Origin: Paenarthrobacter sp. AR 02
GTDB taxonomy: Bacteria > Actinomycetota > Actinomycetes > Actinomycetales > Micrococcaceae
Direction: 5' to 3'
Assembly: GCF_021538675.1 (NCBI RefSeq)
Contig: NZ_JAJUKH010000013.1
Location: forward strand, 1-64,000
Length of the DNA: 64,000 bases
How positions within the stretch are numbered: position 1 is the first letter of the stretch; each line of letters opens with the position of its first letter. The notes under the pieces are model-generated. The model was not told where the DNA came from, ran no database searches, and saw nothing but the letters and a program-made list of their open reading frames with translations. This document shows, piece by piece, positions 34,964 through 43,288 of this stretch. Both the position numbers and the translations under genes were made by a program.

Positions 34964-35083
34964 TGGAAACCCGATGAGTTCCCAGCGATGAGTGCGTAAC
35001 GATGACAACTTTGTTGCGCTCTGCAATGGGCCTTTCCGCCGTGCAAACGGCTGAGGCCCGCATAAAGAAGTAGACGGTTCGTG

Positions 35084-35111
35084 CCTGGCTCGGTGCGGAC
35101 CGAGACAGGAG
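35084..35111 (+). promoter_or_regulatory. hairpin covering the infB ribosome binding site
   Basis: CCTG-g-CTCGGT (35084-35094) pairs with ACCGAG-a-CAGG (35099-35109) around a gcgg loop, a 10-bp stem with one internal mismatch. Its 3' strand includes the first bases of the Shine-Dalgarno AGGAG (35107-35111), which serves GTG 35116. A second hairpin (GGGCCT at 35028-35033, AGGCCC at 35053-35058) lies upstream. Possible translational control of infB. Confidence 0.5.
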
Positions 35112-35115
35112 AAAT

Positions 35116-37977
35116 GTGGCCAAGGTCCGCGTACATGAGCTCGCCAAAGAGCTCGGTATTACTTCCAAAGATGCAGTGACAAAACTGCAGGAATTGGGCG
35201 AATTCGTTCGCTCCGCCTCTTCCACCATTGAGGCCCCCGTCGTGAAGAAGCTTCGCGACGCCTACCCGGGTGCCGGCGCTGCAAAGTCCGCCGCTCCCGC
35301 GGCAACCCGTCCGGCAGCATCCCGCCCGGCTGCTCCGGCACCGGGCCCGGCAGCACCGAAGGCTCCGGCCCCGGCGCCTTCAGCTCCGTCATCGGCAGCG
35401 CCTGCACCGGCAGCTCCGGCTCCCGCGGCACCTGCCCCGGCAGCCCCTGCCGCGCCTGCTGCATCCACCCCGGTTTCGGCCAAGCCCGGTGCCCGTCCTG
35501 CCCCCAAGGCAGAGACCCCGGCTCCGGCACGCCAAGGTGGCCAGGCTCCGCGTCCCGGCGGTCCCCGTCCGGGCAACAACCCGTTTGCTACGTCCCAGGG
35601 CATGCCCCGCGGCCGTGGTGGCGATGGTGACCGTCCGCCGCGTCCGGGCAACAACCCGTTCGCTCCGTCGCAGGGCATGCCCCGTGGCGAGCGTCGCAAC
35701 GATGGCGAGCGCCCCGGTGGTCCCCGTCCGGCAGCTGGTGCCGGTGGACCCCGTCCCGCAGCAGGTACCGGTGGTCCCCGTCCGGGGGCTCCGCGTCCGG
35801 GTGCACCCCGTCCGGGCGCTCCGCGTCCCGCCGGTGGTCCCGGTGGGGGAAACCGTCCTACTCCGGGCATGATGCCCAACCGCACTGAGCGTCCGGCTCC
35901 GGGTGGCGCTGGCCGTCCCGGTGGCGCAGGCCGTCCCGGTGGCGGACCCGGTCGTCCCGGTGGCGCACCTGGTACAGGTACCGGTGGCGGAGCTCCCGCC
36001 GGCGGTGGCTTCGGCAAGGGTGGTCGCGGTCGCGGCGGTACCCAGGGTGCCTTCGGCAAGGGCGGCGCCGGTCGTGGCAAGCAGCGCAAGTCGAAGCGTG
36101 CAAAGCGCCAGGAACTTGAGCAGATGAGCGCTCCGTCGCTGGGTGGCGTATCGGTACCCCGCGGCGATGGCGAGACCATCATCCGCCTGCGTCGTGGCTC
36201 GTCCATCACGGACTTTGCCGAGAAGATCGATGCGAACCCCGCGTCGCTGGTAACCGTTCTGTTCCACCTCGGTGAAATGGCCACGGCTACGCAGTCCCTG
36301 GACGAAGACACCTTTGGCCTGCTCGGTGCTGAACTGGGCTACAAGCTCCAGGTTGTTTCGCCGGAAGACGAAGAGCGCGAGCTCCTCGACCAGTTCGACA
36401 TCAACATCCAGGACGAACTCGACGCCGAGGGCGACGACGTCCTTGAGCCCCGTGCACCGGTTGTCACCGTCATGGGTCACGTTGACCACGGTAAGACCCG
36501 CCTGCTTGACGCCATCCGCAACTCCAACGTTGTGGCCGGCGAGCACGGTGGAATCACCCAGCACATCGGTGCTTACCAGATCAGCCACGTCCACGAGGGC
36601 AAGCCCCGCGACATCACCTTCATTGACACCCCCGGTCACGAGGCCTTCACGGCCATGCGTGCCCGTGGTGCCAAGGTCACTGACATCGCGATCCTGGTTG
36701 TCGCAGCCGACGACGGTGTTATGCCGCAGACGGTGGAAGCACTCAACCACGCACAGGCAGCCAACGTGCCGATCGTCGTCGCAGTGAACAAGATCGACAA
36801 GGAAGGCGCCAACCCTGACAAGGTCAAGGGCCAGCTGACCGAGTACGGCCTGGTTCCCGAAGAATACGGTGGCGACACCATGTTCGTTGAGGTTTCTGCA
36901 CGCCAGAACCTCAACATCGACGAACTGATCGACGCTGTCCTGCTGACGGCCGACGCTGCCCTGGACCTGCGCGCCAACCCGGACAAGGACGCTCGAGGCA
37001 TTGCCATCGAAGCGAACCTGGACAAGGGCCGCGGTGCTGTTGCTACCGTCCTCGTGCAGTCCGGTACCTTGGCCGTTGGTGACACGATCGTGGCCGGTAC
37101 GGCTCATGGCCGCGTCCGTGCCATGTTCGACGAGAACGGCGAGGCACTCGATGTCGCACTCCCGTCCCGTCCGGTCCAGGTCCTTGGTCTGTCCAACGTG
37201 CCGCGTGCAGGTGACACCTTCCTGGTGACCCCTGACGAGCGTACGGCCCGCCAGATCGCTGAGAAGCGTGAAGCTGCCGACCGCAACGCTGCACTGGCCA
37301 AGCGTCGCAAGCGCATCAGCCTGGAAGACTTCGACCAGGCCGTTGCCGAAGGCAAGATCGACACCCTCAACCTCATCCTCAAGGGTGACGTGTCCGGTGC
37401 CGTGGAAGCCCTCGAAGACGCCCTGCTCAAGATCGACGTCGGAGACGACGACGTTCAGCTCCGTGTCATCCACCGCGGTGTGGGTGCCATCACGCAGAAC
37501 GACGTCAACCTGGCCACGGTGGACAACGCCATCATCATCGGCTTCAACGTCAAGCCGGCCGAGCGCGTTGCTGAACTTGCTGACCGTGAAGGCGTGGACA
37601 TGCGCTTCTACTCGGTCATCTACGCAGCAATCGATGACATTGAGATGGCTCTTAAGGGCATGCTCAAGCCGGAGTACGAGGAAGTCCAGCTCGGTACCGC
37701 CGAGGTCCGCGAAGTCTTCCGTTCCTCCAAGTTTGGCAACATCGCAGGTTCGATCGTCCGCACGGGCATCATCCGCCGTAACTCCAAGGCACGCGTCAGC
37801 CGCGACGGCAAGGTCATCGGTGACAACCTCACCGTTGAGACGCTCAAGCGCTTCAAGGATGACGCCACCGAAGTCCGCACCGACTTCGAGTGTGGTATCG
37901 GTCTTGGTTCCTTCAACGACATCAGCGAAGGCGACATCATCGAGACCTTCGAGATGCGCGAAAAGCCGCGCGTCTAG
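35116..37977 (+). CDS. infB: translation initiation factor IF-2
   Basis: A 953-residue IF-2 that brings initiator tRNA to the 30S subunit. A short N-terminal domain (VRVHELAKELGITSKDAV) is followed by ~290 residues of Ala/Pro- then Gly/Arg/Pro-rich repeats and a Lys/Arg segment. The IF2-N domain and G domain come next, with G1 GHVDHGKTRLLD, G3 DTPGHEAF and G4 NKID, and C-terminal domains complete the protein. The start is GTG 35116 after AGGAG. The linker is encoded by imperfect repeats (35270-36090) and is longer than in most bacteria, a known actinobacterial trait. Confidence 0.97.
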   Translation: MAKVRVHELAKELGITSKDAVTKLQELGEFVRSASSTIEAPVVKKLRDAYPGAGAAKSAAPAATRPAASRPAAPAPGPAAPKAPAPAPSAPSSAAPAPAAPAPAAPAPAAPAAPAASTPVSAKPGARPAPKAETPAPARQGGQAPRPGGPRPGNNPFATSQGMPRGRGGDGDRPPRPGNNPFAPSQGMPRGERRNDGERPGGPRPAAGAGGPRPAAGTGGPRPGAPRPGAPRPGAPRPAGGPGGGNRPTPGMMPNRTERPAPGGAGRPGGAGRPGGGPGRPGGAPGTGTGGGAPAGGGFGKGGRGRGGTQGAFGKGGAGRGKQRKSKRAKRQELEQMSAPSLGGVSVPRGDGETIIRLRRGSSITDFAEKIDANPASLVTVLFHLGEMATATQSLDEDTFGLLGAELGYKLQVVSPEDEERELLDQFDINIQDELDAEGDDVLEPRAPVVTVMGHVDHGKTRLLDAIRNSNVVAGEHGGITQHIGAYQISHVHEGKPRDITFIDTPGHEAFTAMRARGAKVTDIAILVVAADDGVMPQTVEALNHAQAANVPIVVAVNKIDKEGANPDKVKGQLTEYGLVPEEYGGDTMFVEVSARQNLNIDELIDAVLLTADAALDLRANPDKDARGIAIEANLDKGRGAVATVLVQSGTLAVGDTIVAGTAHGRVRAMFDENGEALDVALPSRPVQVLGLSNVPRAGDTFLVTPDERTARQIAEKREAADRNAALAKRRKRISLEDFDQAVAEGKIDTLNLILKGDVSGAVEALEDALLKIDVGDDDVQLRVIHRGVGAITQNDVNLATVDNAIIIGFNVKPAERVAELADREGVDMRFYSVIYAAIDDIEMALKGMLKPEYEEVQLGTAEVREVFRSSKFGNIAGSIVRTGIIRRNSKARVSRDGKVIGDNLTVETLKRFKDDATEVRTDFECGIGLGSFNDISEGDIIETFEMREKPRV
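35270..36090 (+). repeat. low-complexity coding repeats of the IF-2 linker
   Basis: Imperfect repeats encode first PAAPAPAAP-type runs, then GNNPFA(T/P)SQGMPRG twice, then RPGAPRPGAPRPG and RPGGAGRPGG units. The duplicated GNNPFA-SQGMPRG block (about 35571-35690) is nearly identical at the DNA level. Confidence 0.85.
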
Positions 37978-37990
37978 GTTCCATGTGGAG

Positions 37991-38020
37991 CGGGTCCGTC
38001 GGGTAGCCCCGGCGGACCCG
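37991..38020 (+). terminator. hairpin between infB and rbfA
   Basis: CGGGTCCGTCGGG pairs with CCCGGCGGACCCG (one G-U pair) 14 bp after the infB stop. No T tract follows, so it may be a partial terminator or a processing/stability element between infB and rbfA. Confidence 0.5.
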
Positions 38021-38054
38021 TTCCGTACCCGTTTCTACTTTCCAGGAGGAAGTC

Positions 38055-38558
38055 ATGGCTGATCCCGCACGCGCCGCCAAATTGGCACAGCGGATAAAGG
38101 TCGTCGTCGCTGAGGCCCTCGGTCGTCGGGTCAAGGATCCGCGCGTCGAGTCCATTACGGTCACCGACGCCCGCGTCACCAACGACCTTCAGCACGCAAC
38201 CATCTACTACACCGTCTTTGGCGATGAAGTGGCCCACACCGACGCTGCCAAGGCGCTGGAAAAGGCCAAGGGTGTGCTGCGCCAGGAAGTTGGCCGCAAC
38301 ATCACCGTCCGGCTGACCCCGACTCTTGAGTTCGTCGCCGACCAGATTCCGGTCAACGCCTCGAACCTTGAGGAACTGTTGCGCGAGGCCAAGCGCCGCG
38401 ACGCCGAGGTTGCTGCCTTGGCGGCCGGCGCCAAGCCGGCAGGCGAGGCCGATCCGTACAAGAGCGACACTCTGGCTGACATCGACGAAGACGACTTCGA
38501 CGAAGAGGACATCGACCTCTCCGGCGACGACGAACTCGACGAAGACGCCAACCGCTAA
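38055..38558 (+). CDS. rbfA: 30S ribosome-binding factor RbfA
   Basis: A 167-residue RbfA involved in late 16S rRNA maturation. The KH-like domain is in residues 1-115 (AQRIKVVVAEALGRRVKDPR, RLTPTLEFVAD). It carries a strongly acidic C-terminal tail (DIDEDDFDEEDIDLSGDD). AGGAGG is placed well before the ATG. A strong terminator follows, closing the rimP-rbfA run. Confidence 0.94.
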   Translation: MADPARAAKLAQRIKVVVAEALGRRVKDPRVESITVTDARVTNDLQHATIYYTVFGDEVAHTDAAKALEKAKGVLRQEVGRNITVRLTPTLEFVADQIPVNASNLEELLREAKRRDAEVAALAAGAKPAGEADPYKSDTLADIDEDDFDEEDIDLSGDDELDEDANR

Positions 38559-38576
38559 GACCTCAAAGTTTTTGTT

Positions 38577-38617
38577 CAGATAATGCCCCTAAGAGACGCT
38601 CTTAGGGGCATTATCTG
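38577..38617. terminator. strong intrinsic terminator after rbfA
   Basis: A perfect 19-bp stem (left arm from 38577, right arm to 38617) with a 3-nt loop (acg) has the core ATGCCCCTAAGAG/CTCTTAGGGGCAT. It is followed by ttta and preceded by a T-rich stretch (aaagtttttgttc), so it could act on both strands. Confidence 0.9.
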
Positions 38618-38642
38618 TTTACAAACTGGTTAGGATCGGAGC

Positions 38643-39125
38643 ATGTCGGCGCACGATGCTCAGCAGCGGGATGAATATTTGAACCGGGCCATTCGCTTGG
38701 CGGTACAAAACGTTTCCGACGGCGGCGGCCCTTTCGGCGCCGTCGTGGTCACCGCGGACGGAACCGTCCATGAGGGGGTCAACCGGGTCACGCGCGACCA
38801 CGACCCCACGGCGCATGCGGAAGTGGTGGCCATTCGTCGTGCGGCTGCCGAGCTGAGGAAGTTCGACCTCAGCGGCTCCGTTCTCTACGCAAGCTGTGAG
38901 CCTTGCCCGTTGTGCCTCTCGGCGACGCTTTGGGCCAGGATCGGTGCCGTCTACTATGCCGCAGACCGGCACGGTGCAGCACGGGCCGGCTTCGACGACG
39001 CCGTGTTCTACGAGTACTTTGCCGGCAGCAGGCCCGAGCTGCTCCCCGTGGAGCACACGGAGCTGGCGGCATCGGAAGACCCCTTCGAGGCGTGGAAGCA
39101 CCATGTGCGCCGTACGGCGTACTAG
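38643..39125 (+). CDS. guaD: guanine deaminase-like nucleoside deaminase
   Basis: A 160-residue zinc deaminase of the CDA fold. HAEVVAIRRA supplies the zinc His and catalytic Glu, and CEPCPLC the two zinc cysteines. GGPFGAVVV, NRVTRDHDPTAH and AGFDDAVFYEYF closely recall Bacillus guanine deaminase (guanine to xanthine) rather than tRNA adenosine deaminase TadA. TAGGAT (38631-38636) lies 6 nt before the ATG, suggesting leaderless transcription independent of rbfA, which ends at a terminator. Confidence 0.8.
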   Translation: MSAHDAQQRDEYLNRAIRLAVQNVSDGGGPFGAVVVTADGTVHEGVNRVTRDHDPTAHAEVVAIRRAAAELRKFDLSGSVLYASCEPCPLCLSATLWARIGAVYYAADRHGAARAGFDDAVFYEYFAGSRPELLPVEHTELAASEDPFEAWKHHVRRTAY

Positions 39126-39137
39126 TCCCCGCGGCAG

Positions 39138-40301
39138 CTAGGCCCTCGTTGGAAGGCGATTGACGCCGTCGAGCAGGTCCTGGTGGCCGCCACAGAGGGC
39201 GATCCTGATCCAGCCTTCGCCAATCGACCCGAACGCCGTGCCCGGTGCGAAGGAGACGCCGGACTCCGCCAGGAATTTGCGTACCCATGTGCGGACGTCG
39301 CCTTCGCTGACGTGCGAAACGTCAGCCCAGAGGTAGAACGCGCCCTGCGCCCCGAGGAACGGAATCCCCTTGGCTTCCAGCACGGCCGAGGCCGCGTCCC
39401 GGTTGTTCCGGTAGTGGTCGCGCGCCTGGGAAACGTAGTCCTGTGGCCCGGTCAAGGCCGCAAGGGCAGCGTACTGCGAGGGGGACGCGACGCAGGACAC
39501 GATTGATTCCATGACGTTGTTCATCTTCTGCTCAATCCCCGGAGGGCAGATCAACGCCCCGATGCGCAGGCCTGTCAGCCCGTACGTCTTGGACAGGGTC
39601 AGGGACGTGAACACGCGGGCTTCCCCAGGGACGTCGCTGTCGAAGCGCGCCGGACTGACGTGTGGGACGTCAAAGGTGAACGCTTCGTAGCATTCGTCCG
39701 CGATGATCCAGAGGTCGTGCCGTACGGCGAGTTCCACCAGTTCCCGGGTGGCTTCTTCACTGATGACCGCCCCAAGCGGGTTGGATGGCGAATTCAGTAC
39801 CAGGACACGGGTCCGAGGCGTGATGAGGGCTTCGATGTCCTCGATGTGCGGCTGGAAGTCGTTCTCCGGATACAACGGATACTGCACTGGCACGGCGTGA
39901 AGCAGGCGGCTGGTCATGGCGAACGTGGGGTAGCCGGGGTTCGGGATCAGGATCTCGTCGCCGGGGGAGAGGAGAAGGCTCATGGCGAAATGCAGGCCCT
40001 GTTGGGCGCCGTCCACCACATAGACGCGTTCAGCGCCGATGTCGACGCCCTGTTGTTCGCGGAAGCGGGCGGCGAACGCTTCACGGAGCGCGGGTATCCC
40101 GGCGTTGGGTGTGTAGTTGGTCTCATCCCGGTCCAGGCAGGCAATGCCGGCGTCGAGGACGTGCCGTGGCAGCGCAAACCCGGGCTCGCCGATGCTCAGG
40201 ACGATCGCGCCGGGGGTGGCCCACGCGGCCTCGGTGATTTCGCGGATCTGGTTCACGGGGACGTCGCGGACGTGCAAGGCAAGCTCAGGCATGGGAGCCA
40301 T
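39138..40301 (-). CDS. class I/II pyridoxal-phosphate aminotransferase
   Basis: A ~387-residue fold-type I aminotransferase. Present are NYTPNAGIPALREAFAARF, the substrate-phosphate region VVDGAQQGLHFAMSLLL, LNSPSNPLGAVIS, DECYEAF, the PLP lysine in LTLSKTYGLTGLRIG and the C-terminal WIRIALCGG. It probably uses a 2-oxo acid and an amino acid, but specificity is not readable. ATG 40301 or 40292 can start it (the latter has GGATGG upstream). It is divergent from truB with only 25 bp between starts, so the promoters overlap. Confidence 0.85.
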   Translation of the reverse strand: MAPMPELALHVRDVPVNQIREITEAAWATPGAIVLSIGEPGFALPRHVLDAGIACLDRDETNYTPNAGIPALREAFAARFREQQGVDIGAERVYVVDGAQQGLHFAMSLLLSPGDEILIPNPGYPTFAMTSRLLHAVPVQYPLYPENDFQPHIEDIEALITPRTRVLVLNSPSNPLGAVISEEATRELVELAVRHDLWIIADECYEAFTFDVPHVSPARFDSDVPGEARVFTSLTLSKTYGLTGLRIGALICPPGIEQKMNNVMESIVSCVASPSQYAALAALTGPQDYVSQARDHYRNNRDAASAVLEAKGIPFLGAQGAFYLWADVSHVSEGDVRTWVRKFLAESGVSFAPGTAFGSIGEGWIRIALCGGHQDLLDGVNRLPTRA

Positions 40302-40313
40302 CCTAGCCACCCA

Positions 40314-40319
40314 TATACT
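40314..40319. promoter_or_regulatory. shared -10 region of the truB / aminotransferase divergent promoters
   Basis: TATACT (40314-40319) is a near-consensus -10, 7 nt before the truB GTG. On the opposite strand the same bases read AGTATATG, a possible -10 for the aminotransferase. The 25-bp gap leaves no room for separate promoters. Confidence 0.5.
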
Positions 40320-40326
40320 GGTAAGC

Positions 40327-41250
40327 GTGCTTTCTGGACTGGTAATCGTTGACAAACCGCAGGGATGGACCAGCCACGATGTGGTTGGCCGGATGCGGCG
40401 GCTGGCTGGTACCCGGAAAGTGGGGCATGCGGGGACGCTGGATCCCATGGCTACCGGTGTCCTGGTGCTGGGCATCAATAAGGCGACGCGCCTTCTGACG
40501 TACATCGTGGGTACGTCCAAGACTTACACCGCCACCATCAGGCTCGGCGAGACCACCATCACGGACGACGCCGAGGGCGACGTCACGGAGGCCCGGAGCG
40601 CCGCGGACGTCACCGATGACGCCATCGCGGCCGGGGTTGCCGCGCTCACTGGCCCTATCCAGCAGGTGCCCAGCAGCGTGAGCGCCATCAAGGTCAACGG
40701 CGAACGCTCTTACGCCCGGGTCCGCTCCGGGGAGGAAGTGAAGCTCGCAGCGCGCCCCGTGACGATCCACCGCTTCGAGGTGCATGCGATCAACAGGCTC
40801 GACGGCGGCAGGGTAGTTGACGTGGACGTCACCGTGGAGTGCTCTTCCGGGACATACATCCGGGCCTTGGCCCGCGACCTTGGAAACGGCTTGGGCGTCG
40901 GCGGGCACCTCACGGCCCTGCGCCGGACGCAGGTGGGGCCGTATACGCTCGAGCAGGCAAGGACGCTGGAGGAACTGGCCGAAGAGCTCAACGTGCTGGA
41001 CATGTCCCTCGCTGCCCGCTCCTTGATGCCAAACCGCGAGCTCAGCGAGGACGAAACAACGGAGATCTCGTTCGGCCGCCGCATCGCCGCGGGGCCGGGA
41101 GCAGGCACCGACGAGGCTGCCACGGCAGAAAATCCCGCAGCTGCCTTCGCACCATCGGGCGAATTGGTGGCGTTGCTGGCTGACACGGGGAGCTTTGCCA
41201 AGCCCGTGTTGGTGTTCGCTCCGGGAACCGGTTCGGGGGAGGCGAAGTAG
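40327..41250 (+). CDS. truB: tRNA pseudouridine(55) synthase
   Basis: A 307-residue TruB that converts U55 of tRNA to pseudouridine. The N-terminus GLVIVDKPQGWTSHDVV is followed by the catalytic Asp39 in GHAGTLDPMATGVL, then KTYTATIRLG, and SSGTYIRALARDLG. The start is GTG 40327; the open frame upstream lies across the divergent gene and is not coding. It begins a group with two membrane proteins and ribF. The predicted transcription start coincides with the GTG. Confidence 0.95.
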   Translation: MLSGLVIVDKPQGWTSHDVVGRMRRLAGTRKVGHAGTLDPMATGVLVLGINKATRLLTYIVGTSKTYTATIRLGETTITDDAEGDVTEARSAADVTDDAIAAGVAALTGPIQQVPSSVSAIKVNGERSYARVRSGEEVKLAARPVTIHRFEVHAINRLDGGRVVDVDVTVECSSGTYIRALARDLGNGLGVGGHLTALRRTQVGPYTLEQARTLEELAEELNVLDMSLAARSLMPNRELSEDETTEISFGRRIAAGPGAGTDEAATAENPAAAFAPSGELVALLADTGSFAKPVLVFAPGTGSGEAK

Positions 41251-41252
41251 CC

Positions 41253-41606
41253 ATGGACGGATATTTCTATGCCCTCCTGATTGTCGGACTGGTTTCGACC
41301 ATCATGTGCGTGGTGGCCGGGCTGATGAAAAAGGCCCCGAATGATCCCACCATCTACTCGGTACTCGCCGTTGAACTGGTCCTGGTGGTCTACCTGGTGG
41401 GTTCAATCATCCGGGTTGCCATGGGCGAGCAGATTGCCGGGGAAGCCTGGGAATTCTGGGGCTACCTGATCACGGCGCTCATGATCCCGCTGGGGGCGGT
41501 GTACTGGGCCATCCTCGAACGCACCCGCTGGAGCAACTTCGTCCTCGCTGCGGTAGGCGTCACGGTCCTCGTCATGGGCGCACGCATGAACCAGATTTGG
41601 TACTGA
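41253..41606 (+). CDS. small four-helix membrane protein, unknown function
   Basis: A 117-residue protein with four hydrophobic segments (YALLIVGLVSTIMCVVAGLM, VLAVELVLVVYLVGSIIRVAM, YLITALMIPLGAVYWAI and FVLAAVGVTVLVM). It starts 2 bp after the truB stop and is cotranscribed with it. I do not recognise a named family; similar paired small membrane proteins lie between truB and ribF in related Micrococcales. Confidence 0.75.
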   Translation: MDGYFYALLIVGLVSTIMCVVAGLMKKAPNDPTIYSVLAVELVLVVYLVGSIIRVAMGEQIAGEAWEFWGYLITALMIPLGAVYWAILERTRWSNFVLAAVGVTVLVMGARMNQIWY

Positions 41607-41626
41607 CCTTGAAAGAAGAACCCATC

Positions 41627-42058
41627 GTGACTGGAACTGAGACCAATCCGGCAACCCCGCAGCCGAAGAAAGATACCAGGAACACCGGGCCTGGCCGCCT
41701 CCTGATCGCGGTGTACGCCGTTTTCGCCCTCTCCGCGACCGCGCGTGCCGGATATCAGATCGCTACGAAGTTCGCCGAAGCACCGCTGGCGCATATCCTC
41801 TCGGCCCTTGCCGCCGTCGTCTATATCGTGGCGACCATCTCGCTGGCCAAGCCGGGACGCACCTGGTTCAAGGTTTCCGTGGCCGCCGTGCTGACGGAGC
41901 TCATTGGCGTGCTGGTGGTGGGTGCCATCAGCCTCTTCGACCCCGTGGCGTTCCCGCACGATACCGTGTGGTCGCTGTTCGGCCGTGGCTACGGTTTCGT
42001 CCCCCTTATCCTGCCCATCCTTGGGCTCCTCTGGCTGAACAAGCGCCGCCCGTCCTGA
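41627..42058 (+). CDS. small membrane protein, unknown function
   Basis: A ~143-residue protein. A hydrophilic N-terminus (TGTETNPATPQPKKD) precedes four hydrophobic stretches (e.g. LLIAVYAVFALSATARAGYQ and ILSALAAVVYIVATISLA). GTG 41627 has AAGAAG upstream; a TTG at 41597 would overlap the previous gene and is less likely. It is next to the four-helix protein and may form a complex with it. No function assigned. Confidence 0.75.
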   Translation: MTGTETNPATPQPKKDTRNTGPGRLLIAVYAVFALSATARAGYQIATKFAEAPLAHILSALAAVVYIVATISLAKPGRTWFKVSVAAVLTELIGVLVVGAISLFDPVAFPHDTVWSLFGRGYGFVPLILPILGLLWLNKRRPS

Positions 42059-42146
42059 CTCAACCGCCCTGGCGGGTAACCTTAGAATGTTCCGGCGCCG
42101 GAAGGTTGCCGGGCGCACCGAACATCTGCAGTAAAAGGCGAGGTTG

Positions 42147-43130
42147 ATGGTCCACATCTGGAACGATCCCACTGAAGTCCCCAAGGACTTCGGACCTACT
42201 GTCGTTACCATTGGGAACTTTGACGGCGTCCATCGCGGGCACCAGCATGTCCTGTCGCAGCTGACGGGCACCGCCAAGCGGCACAACATTCCCTCGGTTG
42301 CAGTGACTTTTGATCCCCATCCTGCCCAGGTCCACAGGCCCGATTCCGCTCCCGAGCTGATCATGGGCCTCCAGGACAAGCTCGATGCCCTCGGGGACAC
42401 CGGCGTCGATGCCGTGCTGGTCATGAAGTACACCTTGGACCTGGCGGCGATGACTCCGGTCGAGTTCGTCCGCGATGTCATCCTTGACGGACTTCACGCC
42501 GCGCACGTCGTCGTAGGCCACGACCTCCGCTTTGGTGCCGGGAACGTGGGGGACGTGGTCACCATGCAGCAACTGGGCGAGGAGCTTGGGTTCGGCGTGC
42601 AGGTGGTCAACGAGTACGGCGCCGGAGGCTCTCCGGTACACGACGACGGCGATGCCGACCGCCGCTGCTCTTCCACCTGGGTGCGGGAAGCCCTGTCCGA
42701 GGGCGACGTCGTGACGGCTGCCGCGGTGCTTGGCCGCCCGCACCGCATGCGTGGCGAAGTGGTGCACGGCGCAGCCCGCGGACGCGATCTCGGTTTTCCC
42801 ACAGCGAACCTCGCCCACGACTCCACGGGGTACGTTCCCGCGGACGGCATTTATGCAGGGTGGTTGATCGACCAGTCCGGCACACGGTGGCCCGCCGCTA
42901 TTTCCGTTGGTTCCAACCCCACCTTCGACGGCGTGAGCCGCCAGGTGGAGGCCCACGTGATCGATCGTCCCGAGGAAAAAGTGGAGGACTTCGACCTCTA
43001 CGGGCAGACCGTTGCTGTCGAATTCACGCAGCGCTTGCGCGGCATGGTTGCCTACCGTGGACCTGAGGCCCTGGTGGAGCAAATGTGCCTGGACGTAGCC
43101 CAGGCGCACGAACTGCTGACCCGGCGCTAG
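42147..43130 (+). CDS. ribF: bifunctional riboflavin kinase / FAD synthetase
   Basis: A ~327-residue RibF. The N-terminal adenylyltransferase domain has VTIGNFDGVHRGHQHVL (the nucleotidyl-transferase HxGH) and VVGHDLRFG. The C-terminal riboflavin kinase domain has RGRDLGFPTANL (from GAARGRDLGFPTANLA), ADGIYAGWL, SVGSNPTF and the downstream EAHVID. It makes FMN and FAD from riboflavin. ATG 42147 follows AGGCGAGG. A hairpin with a T run lies 55 bp after its stop. Confidence 0.95.
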   Translation: MVHIWNDPTEVPKDFGPTVVTIGNFDGVHRGHQHVLSQLTGTAKRHNIPSVAVTFDPHPAQVHRPDSAPELIMGLQDKLDALGDTGVDAVLVMKYTLDLAAMTPVEFVRDVILDGLHAAHVVVGHDLRFGAGNVGDVVTMQQLGEELGFGVQVVNEYGAGGSPVHDDGDADRRCSSTWVREALSEGDVVTAAAVLGRPHRMRGEVVHGAARGRDLGFPTANLAHDSTGYVPADGIYAGWLIDQSGTRWPAAISVGSNPTFDGVSRQVEAHVIDRPEEKVEDFDLYGQTVAVEFTQRLRGMVAYRGPEALVEQMCLDVAQAHELLTRR

Positions 43131-43184
43131 GCGGATTTCGACAACACCGCTGACCTGCCGGTAAACTGATGAAGGATCCGGCCG

Positions 43185-43211
43185 CAGTCCGTGGCAGCTG
43201 GACCTGTTTTT
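43185..43211 (+). terminator. hairpin with T run between ribF and rpsO (terminator or attenuator)
   Basis: CAGTCC (43185-43190) pairs with GGACCTG (43200-43206; one bulged base), followed directly by TTTTT. TAAACT (43162-43167) upstream looks like an rpsO -10, which would place the hairpin inside the rpsO leader. It may therefore end ribF transcripts or attenuate rpsO. Confidence 0.5.
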
Positions 43212-43288
43212 GTGTGCGGCAACGCACCAAGGGCAACCCGTCAGCGCAGCGCTGCACCGGGACGCACGGCACAACTCTAGGAGTTCAC

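Noticed and set aside
35571..35690. Tandem repeat in infB as a mobile or CRISPR-like element
   Set aside because: It is part of the normal low-complexity IF-2 linker, in frame and coding.
35389..37473. 694-codon minus-strand open frame inside infB
   Set aside because: Mirror of the GC-rich infB repeats (Thr/Gly/Arg runs); no independent motif or ribosome binding site.
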